From contig ML976977.1 of assembly GCA_010015675.1 (NCBI GenBank), forward strand, positions 1,209,858-1,273,857: a stretch of DNA of 64,000 bases, read 5' to 3'. The notes under the pieces are model-generated. The model made no database searches. It worked only from the letters and a program-made list of their open reading frames with translations, and was not told where the DNA came from. The stretch comes from Byssothecium circinans. Taxonomy: Eukaryota; Ascomycota; Dothideomycetes; Pleosporales; Massarinaceae. This document shows positions 34,023-46,272 of this stretch, in pieces. Positions within the stretch are counted from its first letter, which is position 1. Each line of letters opens with the position of its first letter. The position numbers and the translations under genes are program-made.

Positions 34023-34481
34023 CCTATCCGAAGCCAGCGCGTGCCCTCGCTACACACTCTTGCTCCTGGGATCCCCCCACACAAATCACCCGCTCCTCCG
34101 TGTCATCATGTCTGGCAATTCATTACCCTGACCGGGCCAAGGTGAGTGCCGTTCGCCATCTCGTTACTTGCTGGCCTCAGACCCTGCTCGCCCGCATTGC
34201 TTAGTCGGGCTTGAGACGGTGTGCCAATCAGCCCGACGTTGGAATAAAAAAACACACATACCTATCCCGCTGCCCTTCGTGCCTTCTCCCGCCATTAGCC
34301 TTATCCATTCCCTTTCGAGCAACGCTCCTGGAGACGGTGTGCCCAAGTCGTTACCGTCAACCCTTTACCTTCTCCGCTAGAGCCCCACAGACATTGATTG
34401 ATCCCGCTGTCATTCCAAGCTTCGCACTTCTACCTACTTTCTTCCGTCCTTCACAGATGCTCTCTCCGTAAATCGAAGACT

Positions 34482-36591
34482 ATGGGGTTTAACGCAGGCT
34501 TAGATAAAGGCTCAAATCCGGGCATCTTGTCCGCGAACAGCTCGTCCGTCGAGCGCATAACGACGAACTCGTCAAAGGCAGCAGAAGCGAATCAGCACAC
34601 ACATTCGCGCAATATGGCAACTATAGCGGACGACGACGACCGCCTACTCCAGCGCATCGGATATACGCCTGTATGTTGTTTCACCATCAGTGGTGTGGAA
34701 TCGTCGCTAATGCCAGTAGGTTCTCCAAAGACATTTTTCAAGATGGTCTACGGTATCATACGCCATCTCGATTCTCGGAGTTCTGGGCTCAGTGCCCGCG
34801 ACCTTTGGAAGCCCGATGAGCTCAGGAGGACCGGCAACTGCAGTATGGGCATGGATGATTGGTAGTATCATGGCATACCTTATAGCCAGCTCAGGTGTGT
34901 TCATTGAAGCCATTGCTTGATTCCTGACTAATTTCATCTCAGTTGCCGAGTTGGTATCGGCATATCCTACCGCTGGAGGCATGTACTATGTCACTAAACA
35001 CGTTGTTCCAAAAGATCACGTCGCTCCGTGGGCGTGGATCATCGGATGGTGCAACTTCCTCGGTCAGGCAGCTGGAGTGGCTAGTCTTGCGTACACGATC
35101 TCGCAAATGATACTTGCCACGGCTGTCATGCATACATTCGATAAGGGAGAGGCTGGATTTACTCCGCAAGTCTCACCTAGTGCAAACACCAGCGCGGAGC
35201 TAACAGCCTTCCAGGACCGCCTTGCAGACCGTTCTGCTCGCCATTCTCGTACTGTGCCTGTTTGGCACTATCTGCTCGTTTCCAACCAATTGGCTACATC
35301 GCATCATCTTGTGGTTTGCCCCTATCAACAGTGGGTAATTTCGACTACTAAAGATGGCGATATTCTGACGTGTCTAGTCATCGCCTCGATTTGCATTTGC
35401 ATCTCCCTACTCATTCTCACACCGGAAAAGCAAAGCGCCAAATGGGTCTTCACAACATTCATGGATGGCTCAGGCTGGGGAAGCAAGGGATTCTCTTTCC
35501 TGCTCGGGTTCGTCTGACTACAACACTTATCTCCATAAGCATCCCTAACACAAGCAGTTTCCTGTCTGTCGCGTGGACAATGACAGATTACGATGGTACT
35601 ACGCAGTAAGTCATCTTGCATCCTGCATGTAAGCCAATCTAACACAGTCACACAGCATGTCGGAAGAAACCCACGATGCTGCGATCCGAGGCCCCGTCGC
35701 CATCAGAGCAGCCATCCTCGTTTCTGGCGTCGTCGGATGGATGCTAACAGTGACCTTCTGCTTCTGCATGTCAGACTACGAAGCCATCATGGCGACGCCG
35801 ACTGGTCTCCCCGTGGCACAAATCTTCCTTAACGCCGGCGGAAAGAAGGGAGGAACAATCATGTGGTTCTTTGTTATCCTCGTGCAGTTCTTCACCGGTT
35901 GCTCTGCTATGCTAGCGAACGCACGTATGGCCTGGGCGTTCTCGCGAGATGCCGCATTTCCGTTCTCAGAGTAAGTTGCAGATTATTCCACCTCGTCTAT
36001 GTGATCGGTGAATGCAAGGCTGATGTGAGACATGCAGCTTCTGGAGCAAAGTCAACAATCGAACGCATACGCCAGTCAACGCTGTTTGGCTCGTGGTCAT
36101 CTTCTGCAGCTGCCTGAATCTGATTGGCATCGGAAGCACGTTGACGATTGTGGCAATCTTCAACATTACCGCCCCAGCCCTCGACATCAGCTACATCGCC
36201 GTCATCATAGCGCACAGAGTATACGAGGATAGGGTCCAGTTCATTCCGGGACCATTTACGATGGGACGCTGGAGTAAACCGGTCAACGCTGTCGCCGTCA
36301 CATGGGTTTGCTTCATCAGCGTGGTGCTTTTCTTCCCTACTATCAAGCCAGTGACAGCCACGAACATGAATTACGCCATTTGCGTGGCTGCTTTCATTGG
36401 ACTATTCAGCGCGGCGTGGTGGTACGCGGGAGCCAGAAAGTAAGTCGACCACGCGATCCCCCACCCCCCTACCCAGGAACATTGCTAACGCCACGTGCAG
36501 AACGTACACTGGCCCACGCACTTCAGACACGATCGGCATGCTTCCAGACGAGGACCCAGATGAGATCCGAAGAGACTACGACTATGCGTAA
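34482..36591 (+). CDS. APC-superfamily amino acid / choline-type permease
   Basis: Nine exons: 34482-34670, 34720-34894, 34943-35169, 35228-35330, 35378-35507, 35558-35605, 35656-35970, 36038-36439 and 36501-36591; 559 aa. It resembles fungal GABA/choline permeases (Uga4/Hnm1 group) of the plasma membrane, importing small amines or amino acids with protons. Helix 1 is SYAISILGVLGSVPATFGSP with the broken-helix Gly cluster. SVAELVSAYPTAGGMYYV is the consensus amino-acid-permease loop, and AWTMTDYDGTTHMSEETHDA is a family hallmark after helix 6. About 12 hydrophobic segments are visible. The fourth exon start uses a late acceptor (cttgcag) giving FTPQ-TVLLAILVL; earlier AGs break frame. Exact substrate cannot be read. 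Confidence 0.9.
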
Positions 36592-37310
36592 ACGTAATTG
36601 CCCACACGCGACTGACACATGTCGGCGGCTATCTACTTCGCAACTAAATAAAACACAAAAGCCCATGACACACATCTTGCATATGCATACGAATACGCAT
36701 ACACATGCATCGCTTCTGCATCTACACTGTCGGCATACTTTCCCGCTTCCGCTGGCCTATTAAACGCCATCTCCGTTTGCATTATCCCCGCCTTTGTATC
36801 TGACTTTGCATTGAACGAATCATGCCGGTCCACGGAGCTGGGCGTTATACGGACCACATTATTTTCCAGGTGGTGTCGGTAGCTAATCGTGGGGATTTGT
36901 TCTTCTTTTCTAGTGGCGTTTTGTGGGGTTTGGGGACACTCGTTGCTTTTTTCTCTCTCGGCATACTTCCAAGGCCGTGGGTCGTTAATTGATTAGTGCA
37001 ACGGGTGATTGGCAGAAGGACTTGGGTCAGATCTATGAGGCGGAAACCGCGGCTTTTTAGGAGGGGGGGTGTGCTCGCCGAATATTGATACCTTTAGACG
37101 TTTACAGAGATACCCAGAAGCAGAAACACAGCACACAACACAGAAAAAGTTAGTTGATGTAGATAGATGGAGTGGATTCGAATTATATTCCGGTTTGTCA
37201 TTTATTCGTTATTACGTTCGACCTCCGCACAAATCCTAAGCAATGGTGCTATCGTATCCGTACTCGATAGAAGATACTGGTGTTGGGGGTTTGCATTGAT
37301 GGCTTGCGCA
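36592..37310. other. intergenic, permease 3' flank up to the transposon
   Basis: 720 bp. It includes alternating cata/gcata-rich sequence near 36680-36720. No gene seen. Confidence 0.5.
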
Positions 37311-37312
37311 TA

Positions 37313-38702
37313 CAGTACTAGGACAAAAGTATCCGGACCATCCAAATTGAGCGAAACCACCAACCACAGAAAATACCCACCACGATCAGTTTTGTATGGG
37401 TAATCGCTCACAATGGTGATCAGGGAGGGTCGAAATAGTGTTGTATTAATTCAGTACTTTGTTTGCCAGCCTCTAGCCTGGATAACTGCTCGAATCCTCC
37501 GTGGTACGCTCTCAATAAGCCTGTCAATACTAGCCTGTGGTATTGCTCTCCACGCTTCTTGAGCGCACTGAGTAAAATGATCTTTATCGACTCCCCTGAA
37601 GCCCTGGCCTTCAAGGTTAGGAAACAATTTAACTAGCTTCTGCTTTAGTAGCCACCAGAGATGCTCGATAGGGTTGATGTCTGGTGAGTACGGCGGCCAA
37701 TCAATAACCTCGATTTCATGCGCGTTAAGCCAATCGGTGGTTTCTCGCGACTTATGGATAGGAGCGTTATCCTGCATAAATAAGTAGGGCTCATACTCAT
37801 CCTCCTCTTGATTAAAGAAGTCCTCCTCCTCCGGCTCATTCCAGGGTAGTAGGCCATCCTCTAGTGTATTAGTGTATGAGGTAGAGGTGTAGCCACGTGA
37901 GCCTCCGACGCGTTCCATAGCAATCAACTCACTCCTTCCCCCTAGCCAAATAGCTGCCCAAAACATCTGGCGTAGTACTGATTGCCTAGCCTTAGGCTCA
38001 ATCATCTCCTTATACCACTTCTGCTGAGGTGTACGAAATACCCATACGCGTTTCTTACCGCGTCCTCTCTCTACTGAGCACTCGTTGGAAAACTTGACGC
38101 GTGCCCAGCTTGTAGAGCGGTTGAGACGCGCCCACCGAAGGCGGTTACGGGCGTCTAATGGAGAAAGCGCTGGCCGTAGTTTCGCGGCCCACTTCTTTAT
38201 ACCATGCCTTTTTAGTAGGCGAGAGAGCGTTCTAGAGGAAACGTTAGGCATACCAATAGCCTCTGCTTTCAGCTTTGCGTACTCTATACGCGGATACTGG
38301 CGAACGATCCGCAGTAGGCGACGCTCATCCCAAGCACCTATTTTCTTTGGAGCTCCTTTACGCGGTAATGAGGTTATTTTCCCGTGCTCATTCCATCTCT
38401 TTATAGTGTCGTAGTAGGTTGATTTGCTAACGCGAAACGTATCCTGGATTACCTTGGGTTTAACGCGGTTCTCAACCGCGCTGAGTATAGCCGCGCGTAG
38501 GTGTGGGCTCAGCTCTTTCTTAGGTGGGCGCGCACGCGATATATCGCCTAAAAAGGACCGGCGGAGGGTAGTATGAGGCGGCGCCATCAATTTAACGTAA
38601 AAAACGCGTAAATCGAGTAAGGATTGGTGGTGGTAGGTGGTGTTGAAGTTTGGGTACGATTTGCTCAATTTAGATGGTCCGGATACTTTTGTCTTGGCAC
38701 TG
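37313..38702 (-). mobile_element. complete Tc1/mariner-type DNA transposon
   Basis: A 1390-bp element bounded by TA duplications (37311-37312 and 38703-38704). Its ends are inverted repeats of about 40 bp. The left end reads cagtactaggacaaaagtat and the right end, reverse-complemented, cagtgccaagacaaaagtat; both continue ccggaccatc[c/t]aaattgagc. It carries one transposase gene on the minus strand. Ends differ at only a few positions, so the copy is fairly young. Confidence 0.93.
37451..38587 (-). CDS. Tc1-type DD34E transposase, first catalytic Asp replaced by Asn
   Basis: Single uninterrupted exon of 378 aa from ATG 38587-38585 (the open frame extends further upstream but without an ATG). 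The N-terminus has a helix-turn-helix pair (VIQDTFRVSKSTYYDTIKRW and a second HTH to about residue 130). The RNase-H-fold catalytic domain shows FSNECSV, where D is expected at residue 168 but AAC gives N. D273 in LFMQDNAPIHKS and E308 in DINPIEHLWWLL follow, with 34 residues between them (DD34E). Because the first carboxylate is missing, this copy is probably catalytically dead although the frame is intact. It could still be mobilised by a related enzyme. Confidence 0.93.
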   Translation of the reverse strand: MAPPHTTLRRSFLGDISRARPPKKELSPHLRAAILSAVENRVKPKVIQDTFRVSKSTYYDTIKRWNEHGKITSLPRKGAPKKIGAWDERRLLRIVRQYPRIEYAKLKAEAIGMPNVSSRTLSRLLKRHGIKKWAAKLRPALSPLDARNRLRWARLNRSTSWARVKFSNECSVERGRGKKRVWVFRTPQQKWYKEMIEPKARQSVLRQMFWAAIWLGGRSELIAMERVGGSRGYTSTSYTNTLEDGLLPWNEPEEEDFFNQEEDEYEPYLFMQDNAPIHKSRETTDWLNAHEIEVIDWPPYSPDINPIEHLWWLLKQKLVKLFPNLEGQGFRGVDKDHFTQCAQEAWRAIPQASIDRLIESVPRRIRAVIQARGWQTKY

Positions 38703-38979
38703 TAGTTCCGGCGGCCCGCTCCGAGGCAAGCTATTGCGAGATGGGCGCATGACGCAAGAGAATTATGTGTGATGGAGATGTGAACTAGATTGCTTTTCTT
38801 TACTAGTGTCTAGAGTCTAGCTTGGCTCTCTTGCCATGCGTTCTATCCGAGCAGTGATGGAGTTATCCTCGGAACAACAAGTCTCTCCCCGTCGATCTAC
38901 CACCCATACGTCCTCTCGGCCCGCAACAACTGCGCCGACTCTGCATCGCGCTCCCCATTCACCATGGGTCGAAACGCAT

Positions 38980-39302
38980 AGAAATGGAACTATCGGAGGT
39001 GTGAAAGGGTGATTGGGCGATAAAAGATGGAGATGGAGTCTTCGTTAGAGATGTCGATCTGGACGAACTCGATAGTGCCGGGAAGTTTCTTGGCTTGGAG
39101 CTCTTGGACGGCTTTCTCGCCTTTAGATGCGGTGCGGCTGCCGAGGATGATGTGTTTGGAAGGGTCGGGGAGGAGCTGGGCAGCGAGCTCGAAACTGATG
39201 CCGCAGTTTGCTTTACGGTCTGTGGATGTGGAGTCATTGATTGAACTATTTGGAAGTGATGCCTCCAGTGATCAGGACGATGGTCTTGTCTGCGGATGCC
39301 AT
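38980..39302 (-). pseudogene. truncated short-chain dehydrogenase/reductase (SDR)
   Basis: On the minus strand an ATG at 39302 begins MASADKTIVLITGG, the Rossmann nucleotide-binding start. After a probable 60-70 bp intron it continues NCGISFELAAQLLPDPSKHI, ILGSRTASKGEKAVQELQAK and FVQIDISNEDSI, a classical SDR N-terminus (NAD(P)-binding Gly motif and the DI/SNEDS acidic turn). The 5' splice site would be gc rather than gt. The frame ends soon after, near 38985, without the YxxxK active site. About two thirds of the gene is missing. The Tc1 copy ends only 275 bp away. Confidence 0.7.
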
Positions 39303-40373
39303 GATGTTGAATTTGGTCTATGGTTCTGTTGAAGAGAAAAGTCGGTGGGTTGGGCAATGCTGCTCTTCCAAAAATACACTGGAGACGTCTTTTTATATTT
39401 TCTCTACTCCACTATTTGCCCTGGGTGAAACATGGTGGTGGTCCTTGAAGCTTACCTGTTCAACAACGCAGCCTCGCGTGGAGTTGGTGATATCATCGGT
39501 GTTATTTGAGGGCCACCGGACGACGTCCTCTCCTGTGGTGTTCACTATCCTTGAAGCAATTGGATCTCTGTTGATGGATCAAACAAGGTCCACCTGGATG
39601 GGTCGAGAGATGATAACATTCATAAGGACTGCCATTGACGGAGTTAGCGGCGGTGAGCCCAATACCAAGGGCTCAATGACACGTAGAACTGTGCATTTTC
39701 GGGAGCAAAATAAGTCCCTGAGGAGAAGCCGATTGTTTTCTTGTGGGCTTCTCCAGATCAGTGTCCTAACACGGTGATACCCGGACATAAGCAGCATGTG
39801 GCAGCGCAGAACGTAGCCTTGGCGAGTAATGCAACATCCTGATAATATTGAAGTATAAAGATCTCAAACCCGTGATAAAGGCACGATAGCCTGAGAGTTT
39901 GGAGGAGTTCCAAACGTCTGGTTTGAGAGTTTGGAAGGGGACTAGGGCGGAGCTGGGCATGCGGACAGCACTTGAGCCGCTTAGGCCGACATGTGAACTG
40001 AACCCTGATGCATGTGCTGCTGAAGAGACGGCCATGTCAACATTCGTGACGCAGAGCAGTCGACGTATTTGCGATCGTCCTTTTCCTCTTCGCCCGTTAC
40101 TTTTCTGCTCTCGCTCGCACCGAACAGGGCAGCGATCACGCGGCAATTGCCCTTCATTGGCCGCTTGGGATGCTTGGCTGCCTTCCCCCGATTGTCGCCT
40201 TGAGAAGAAGTTTTGCAACTGTCATCGCCGCCCCAAGTCCAAACCTCGCCCTTCGCTCGCCCTACACTTCCCCTCCCCCCTACAGAGCCTGCAAACGGCA
40301 CTTTCCCTCCGCTCTACGTCACCGACAACCGGCCCTCATTCGTTTGCGGCGCCTCACCTCGCTAGCCAGCCCT
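39303..40373. other. intergenic, upstream of Nma111
   Basis: 1.07 kb with no recognised gene. The last 150 bp (ctcgccctacacttcccctc) is C-rich and promoter-like. Confidence 0.45.
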
Positions 40374-43300
40374 ATGCCTGAGCACCAGAATGGCGATTCG
40401 ACCTCAGAAGCTCGCTCCAAACGCAAGCAACCTCCCACGCCCTCCAACGAGCGCCCGATGAAGCAGATCAAGCCCGAAGTGGACACACATGCTCGCAACG
40501 GCACATACGTTGCAGAGAGTGAACTCGTCGCCAGCGACCAGACGCCCTCGCCTCCCGACATCGAGATGAGCTTGGACGACGTGTCTTCGGCGCCCCTGGC
40601 AGGCGCGCTGCACGATACTGTGGAATGGCAGAAGACGATTGAGAGCGTCGTTAAGAGCGTCGTGTCCATACACTTTTGCCAGACGTGCTCGTTCGACACG
40701 GACCCCGCCATCAGCTCGGAGGCGACGGGTTTTGTGGTGGATGCAGAGAAAGGGTACATACTCACCAACAGGGTATGTATACACAGCACCACGTGCATCC
40801 AAAAGTCACTGGCTAACACTAAGACAGCATGTTGTCGGCGCCGGCCCGTTTGTTGGATACTGCATCTTTGACAACCACGAAGAGTGCGATGTCTACCCAG
40901 TGTACCGCGACCCTGTTCACGATTTCGGCATCCTACGATTCGATCCCAGTAATATCAAGTACATGGATGCGACTGCCCTCAAGCTCCGCCCCGATCGCGC
41001 CAAGGTCGGCGTCGAGATCCGTGTAGTGGGAAATGATGCTGGCGAGAAGCTCAGTATCCTTTCTGGAGTCATCAGTCGGTTGGACCGCAACGCGCCCGAG
41101 TACGGAGAAGGATACTCGGATTTCAACACCAACTACATTCAAGCCGCCGCGGCAGCAAGTGGTGGCAGTTCTGGCAGTCCCGTGGTCAATAAGGATGGCT
41201 TTGCCGTGGCCCTACAGGCAGGTGGCAGAGCAGACGGTGCCGCGACCGACTATTTCTTACCCTTGGACCGACCGTTGCGAGCTCTTGAGATGATTCAACA
41301 AGGCAAACACGTCACCCGAGGCACGATACAGACTCAGTGGATCCTAAAGCCCTTCGACGAATGCCGCCGCCTAGGGCTTTCGCCAGATTGGGAGAAGGCC
41401 GTTCGGACGGCATTTCCGACCGAGACGGGTATGTTGGTGGCCGAGGTTGTGCTACCGGATGGGCCTGCTTCTAAACGTATCGAGGAAGGAGATCTCCTGT
41501 TAAAGGTCAACGGTGAGCTCATTACCAAGTTCACCGAGTTAGACTCGATACTAGATAACAGTGTCGGCAAAAAAGTCTCATTGACGATTCAGCGCGCTGG
41601 TGAGAACATTGACGTAGAGCTCGACGTCGCCGACCTCCACGATATCACTCCAGACCGGTTCCTCTCAGTAGCTGGCGCTTCCTTCCATGACCTCTCGTAT
41701 CAGCAAGCCCGACTCTATGCCATCTCCATCAAGAACTCCGGTGTCTTTGTGTGCGAAGCTGCTGGCTCCTTCCGTTTTGCTGATGGCTACGCTTCCGGTT
41801 GGCTCGTCCAAGAAGTCGATAATCAGCCCACACCCAATCTGGAGGTCTTTATAGAGGTCATGAAGAAGATTCCTGATAGAAAGCGAGTGGTCATTAGCTA
41901 CAAGCACCTTCGTGACCTCCACACCTCAAACACGAGCATCGTTACTATCGACCGCCATTGGCATGCGCAGATGAGGATCGCCAAGCGCAACGATACAACA
42001 GGACTATGGGACTTCAGCACATTAGCAGATGCTGTTCCTGCCGTTCCTCCGATTCCCCGCCGCGCCAACTTTGTCAAGCTCAACTCCAAGTATCCTGAAG
42101 CTGTTGACATAGTACGAAGCTTCGTGCGCGTACACGTGACAATGCCAGTCAAACTCGATGGTTTTCCCAAGGCGCACAAGCAAGGTTACGGACTGGTTGT
42201 AGATGCTGAGCAAGGTCTTGTGCTTGTCTCGCGGGCTTTCTTGCCCTACGACCTCTGCGACATCTCATTGATCATTGCCGATTCAATCTTCGTCCAAGCC
42301 AAGGTCGTCTTCATGCATCCATTGCAAAACTACGCGATTGTCAAGTACGATACCTCGCTCGTCAATGCGCCTGTCAAGACGCCCAAGTTTGCTACCGACT
42401 TCATCAAGAAAGGAGATGAGACCATATTCTTCGGCATGAACCAAAACTTCCGTCCCGTCGTCGCTAAGACAGTCGTCACTGATATCAGCACCGTTGCCAT
42501 TCCCGCCAGCGCGGTTACGCCTCGCTATCGAGCAACCAACTTCGACGCTGTCACCGTTGACACTAACCAAGCATCACACAGTGCTTGCGGTGTACTTGTC
42601 GCGGATGATGGTACAGTACAGGCACTGTGGCTGTCCTACCTAGGCGAGCGCTCTTCTCACGGCGGCAAAGACGTCGAATACCATCTCGGACTCGCAACTC
42701 CTATGATTCTACCCATTCTCAATGAAATCAAGAGTGGCCGAACACCCAAACTCCAAATCCTGAACGTGGAGTTCCAAACCGTGCAAATGAGTCAGGCTCG
42801 CGTCATGGGCGTAGATGAAGACTGGATTGAGCGAACCGAGCAAGAAGATCCAGAACGCCATCAGCTCTTCATGGTGCGCAAGGTCGATTCCGGCCATGAA
42901 GACGGTCTTCAAGAAGGAGATATCCTCCTCACGCTCAACGGCACGCTCGTCACGCGATCTCATCACCTCGATGTCATGTACAGCAACGACCACCTCGACG
43001 CCGTCGTTGTTCGGAAACGTCAAATGATGAGCCTAAAGGTCCCCACGGTACCCACCCGCGACCTAGAAACCGACCGAGTAGTCAGTTTCTGCGGCGCGAC
43101 CCTGCACCGCCCACATCAAGCCGTCCGCCAACAAATCTCCAAAATCCACTCCGACATCTACATTTCCTCGCGCTCAAAAGGTTCGCCAGCCACACAATAC
43201 GGAATAGCGTCTACAAACTTCATTACACACGTTAACAACGTTCCCACGCCCAATCTGGATGCCTTCCTCACTGAAGTCAAAAAGATTGGTGACAACACGT

Positions 43301-43548
43301 ACTTCCGACTCAAAGTCATCACTTTCGACAACGTGCCATGGGTCGCTACCCTCAAGAAGAACGAACACTATTTCCCGACCATCGAGTATGTGAAGGATGC
43401 GAACGAGGAGCTAGGCTGGAAGAAAATCATTCACGAGTGCGACGTTGGGGGTGCGAGGGAGGCGGTTGCGCCGGATGAAATTGATGCGGAGGATGGCGCG
43501 GGAGGGGAGATGCCTAGTGAGGGCAAAGGGGTTCGGTCGATGCTGTAA
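40374..43548 (+). CDS. NMA111: HtrA-type pro-apoptotic nuclear serine protease Nma111
   Basis: Two exons, 40374-40772 and 40828-43548; 1039 aa, near the usual 1000. It is a nuclear HtrA-like protease that cleaves the apoptosis inhibitor Bir1 in yeast. The N-terminus has KRK/KQIK clusters that could serve as a nuclear import signal. The first protease domain has the full triad: H134 ([11 protein letters not shown]), D165 ([11 protein letters not shown]) and S248 ([13 protein letters not shown]). PDZ-like repeats follow ([16 protein letters not shown] and [18 protein letters not shown]). The second protease-like half ([20 protein letters not shown], then SHSACGVLV) lacks the catalytic residues, as is normal for this duplicated family. 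The intron falls directly before the catalytic His codon. Confidence 0.96.
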
Positions 43549-46272
43549 CTGTATTGTACGTCTTCAATGCGTAGATGACATGCCACCACGCGATGGAATA
43601 TGGACCAGGTGCATAGAGCAAGATAGCCTCCACTTCTGGCGTTGGACGGGCATATGCGGTGAGCATAGGTAAATGGTATCGGCATCGGTTCTTGTACAGT
43701 ACAGTATGGTGTGACTTCCACAGCTTCGGCAATTGAAGAACTTTGCGCATGCATGCATACAAGGGCATAACTGCGCATAGCTGTAACATAATATCAGGTA
43801 ACCCCATCAACAAATATCTCTCCCTTTCCATGTTTTCGCCTTGGGTGATGGAGGGAAGTGATGTTGTTACGTGCGAAGTCGTGTCGTTTTACTACGGGGC
43901 TGAAGCTTACAATACATTGTACGCGAATCCTATCTCATGGGCAAGGTTGGATTTGGAGGCTGGTGGTCTTATGGTTACGCAATTCTGTGGGCTTGATGTA
44001 CTATTTACGCTCCGGCCGTTATGGTGTGGTGGGTTGGGTGTCTAAACGGACAGAATCGCGCTGGAGAGAGTTCGTACTGTGGTGCGTGGTAGTAGATATC
44101 TTGGAGCTGAGGATTTCCCCTCTCTTGTCTTTCTGTGCGAGAGGACATGGAGACATGTCATGGACCATGGATATGCTCGATGTTCATCAAAGTCTCCCTC
44201 GTTACGAGATTGGTGTGATTTGGTGCACGCGGGAGATTGCGGGTATTGATGATTGATGGGGATCGGACTGTGGTGCGAGAATCGCATAATGTGTGCGGAC
44301 TGCCGAATAAAGGCAATGTACGTGGTACACCATACACGCACGCATACTCACTTCCCGGAGAGCGATCTAGACCCCACGCCCAATCTGACAGTAAGATGCA
44401 CGTGGGGCTGGAGCGCGGGTCTCGCGCAGTTGCGTCTTACTTGCTTATGCGCAAGTGTGGCTGGTGTTTGTTTGGGTAGTCGTGGTCGTGGTGACAGGAT
44501 GATGATCTTAGGCTTTAGATGTGGATGTGGATTGTGTGGCTTCGGGTCTTACGTGAATTGCGTGGGTTTTGGGGCGTGGGCAGTGAGTAGTCTGGGGGAA
44601 AGTGAGTTTGAAGATGTACTAGGTAGGGTCTTTGTTCGGGATGGTCTTTGGGTAGACTTCTCTGAGGTTTGCATATGGTGTATGTTGTAAAGAGTTTCGA
44701 GGATGGGTCCAGGGTTGCCTGGCTGGGTACCTATTGGTGTTGTGTAGTGAAAAGAGTCTAGCGGCTTTTGGCCTTGTCACCACAATAACCCAGCTCTTAG
44801 AAATCAAAGTCATGTGTACACCTGAAAATGTTTGTATTCGGCCGTAGTTGCAATAAAGACTGCGTATAGCTGGTGTCTCCGGAATCTGCACGGCGATGGT
44901 TTGGACGACGCAAGCTTGCATTTTGTAAGCCTGTGGCATTCATGCCCCTTCATTAGGGATGCGTTTTCGGGGTGCATCATGTAGAACACATGGAGGATCG
45001 AATGAATGGGAGCTTTGGGTGATAATTTGAATCTTGGATAGTCTGGAACCGTCTTTGGAGATGGGGAAGATCTTGTATCCTTGCGGATGAATTGATTTTG
45101 TGGATCATGGCTAGGAAGGGAATGTTTATATGTGTAATAGAATTAATAATCTATTGCTATCTACTAGTAAGGAAACTATATACTATAAGGCGCAGCACTA
45201 GCTAGGCACTAGGCCAGGGAAGTGCGAGCACACACGTCACGTGACGAAAGGGGAATTAACCATGATATGGAAGGACCCGCACTGAGGGGCATTCCCGAGG
45301 TGGGGCCGGCCAACAGATTTGAACTGGAGAGGATGCCAGTTTGCGGTTCCCCCGAACCGTGGAATGTTCGCTCTGGAGAATTGAAGGATCATCTCACAAG
45401 GTTTTCTAGGCAACAGCCAAAATCAACCATCGTTTCAGAAACGGAGTGAAACAAAAGTTCCTGTTCCGTCCCAACCTTAAAACAACCTCGGAAGCAGCCA
45501 ATTGGGCAATGGGCAGTGCTCGCATAAGAGTACGAACGCATTCGGTCCCGTCGACAAAACGTTGCGTAGACACTTGCGTCAACCATACGCCAGGCGACCT
45601 TGCATCAGGCTGCATCGTTCCGCCCACTCTCCTTGGTATGTCATGTTGGATGCTGCGCCACATCGATATGTAAGGCCTTACCGAATCTGGAAGAGCTTGC
45701 GAGGAAATGGGAAAGTCGTTCGATGATTGAACATCCTGAAAGAGCCGGGCTGAACATGTTATAGGCTGAGGGCCGCCGTGTTCTGCTGCGGCTGCTTACG
45801 GAACGGTTGCCTACCATACGACCACGTTACTTTACAATATTACGTGCGACATCGCGGTGCGAAGCGAGAAACGACGCTTCGAGAAGTCCATTGCGGCTGG
45901 ATCTCATCTGCGACGTTTCCAAGCCGGAGGTTTTGGGTCCAGGGTGAGCGTTTGACGAGGCGGGAAGAAAGTGTCCTACGGAGGTGTAGTCGCTCAGCCG
46001 ACTTGAGTTGAGCTGGGCATTTGTTGGCGTAGACGTACGTCTTTTTGCATAGTAGTCGTGTGCGAAAGAGGCGGAGTCTGGGCATAGCTGAAGCAAATGC
46101 GGATTGGGGTCGTTCTCTGGAGGTATTCTGTTCGAAGCTCTCGTGGTACGGTTGATATATAGATTGAGGATTAGTGCCTCAGGGCCTGGGGTGCTTTTCA
46201 GGAAGCCGTTGCGGATTGTGTTTGTATGATTCTTTCTCGTTTATCTCCTTTCCTATCCTGGAACTCCTTGCG
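43549..46272. other. gene-poor region, nothing recognised
   Basis: 2.7 kb between Nma111 and the Zn2Cys6 gene. Several frames of 60-145 codons (for example 44253-44690, plus) lack motifs. A tcacgtgac palindrome-like site is at about 45237-45245. Confidence 0.5.

Larger units (their letters stand above)
31846..34481. other. gene-poor region, probable decayed repeats
   Basis: 2.6 kb with stops in all frames over much of 32050-33000 and no protein family recognised. A 24-bp tandem repeat sits at 33999-34022. The last 400 bp is C/T-rich leader sequence of the permease. Confidence 0.45.

Noticed and set aside
45290..45370. tRNA-like B-box pattern on the minus strand (agttcaaatct)
   Set aside because: No acceptor or anticodon stem pairs around it.
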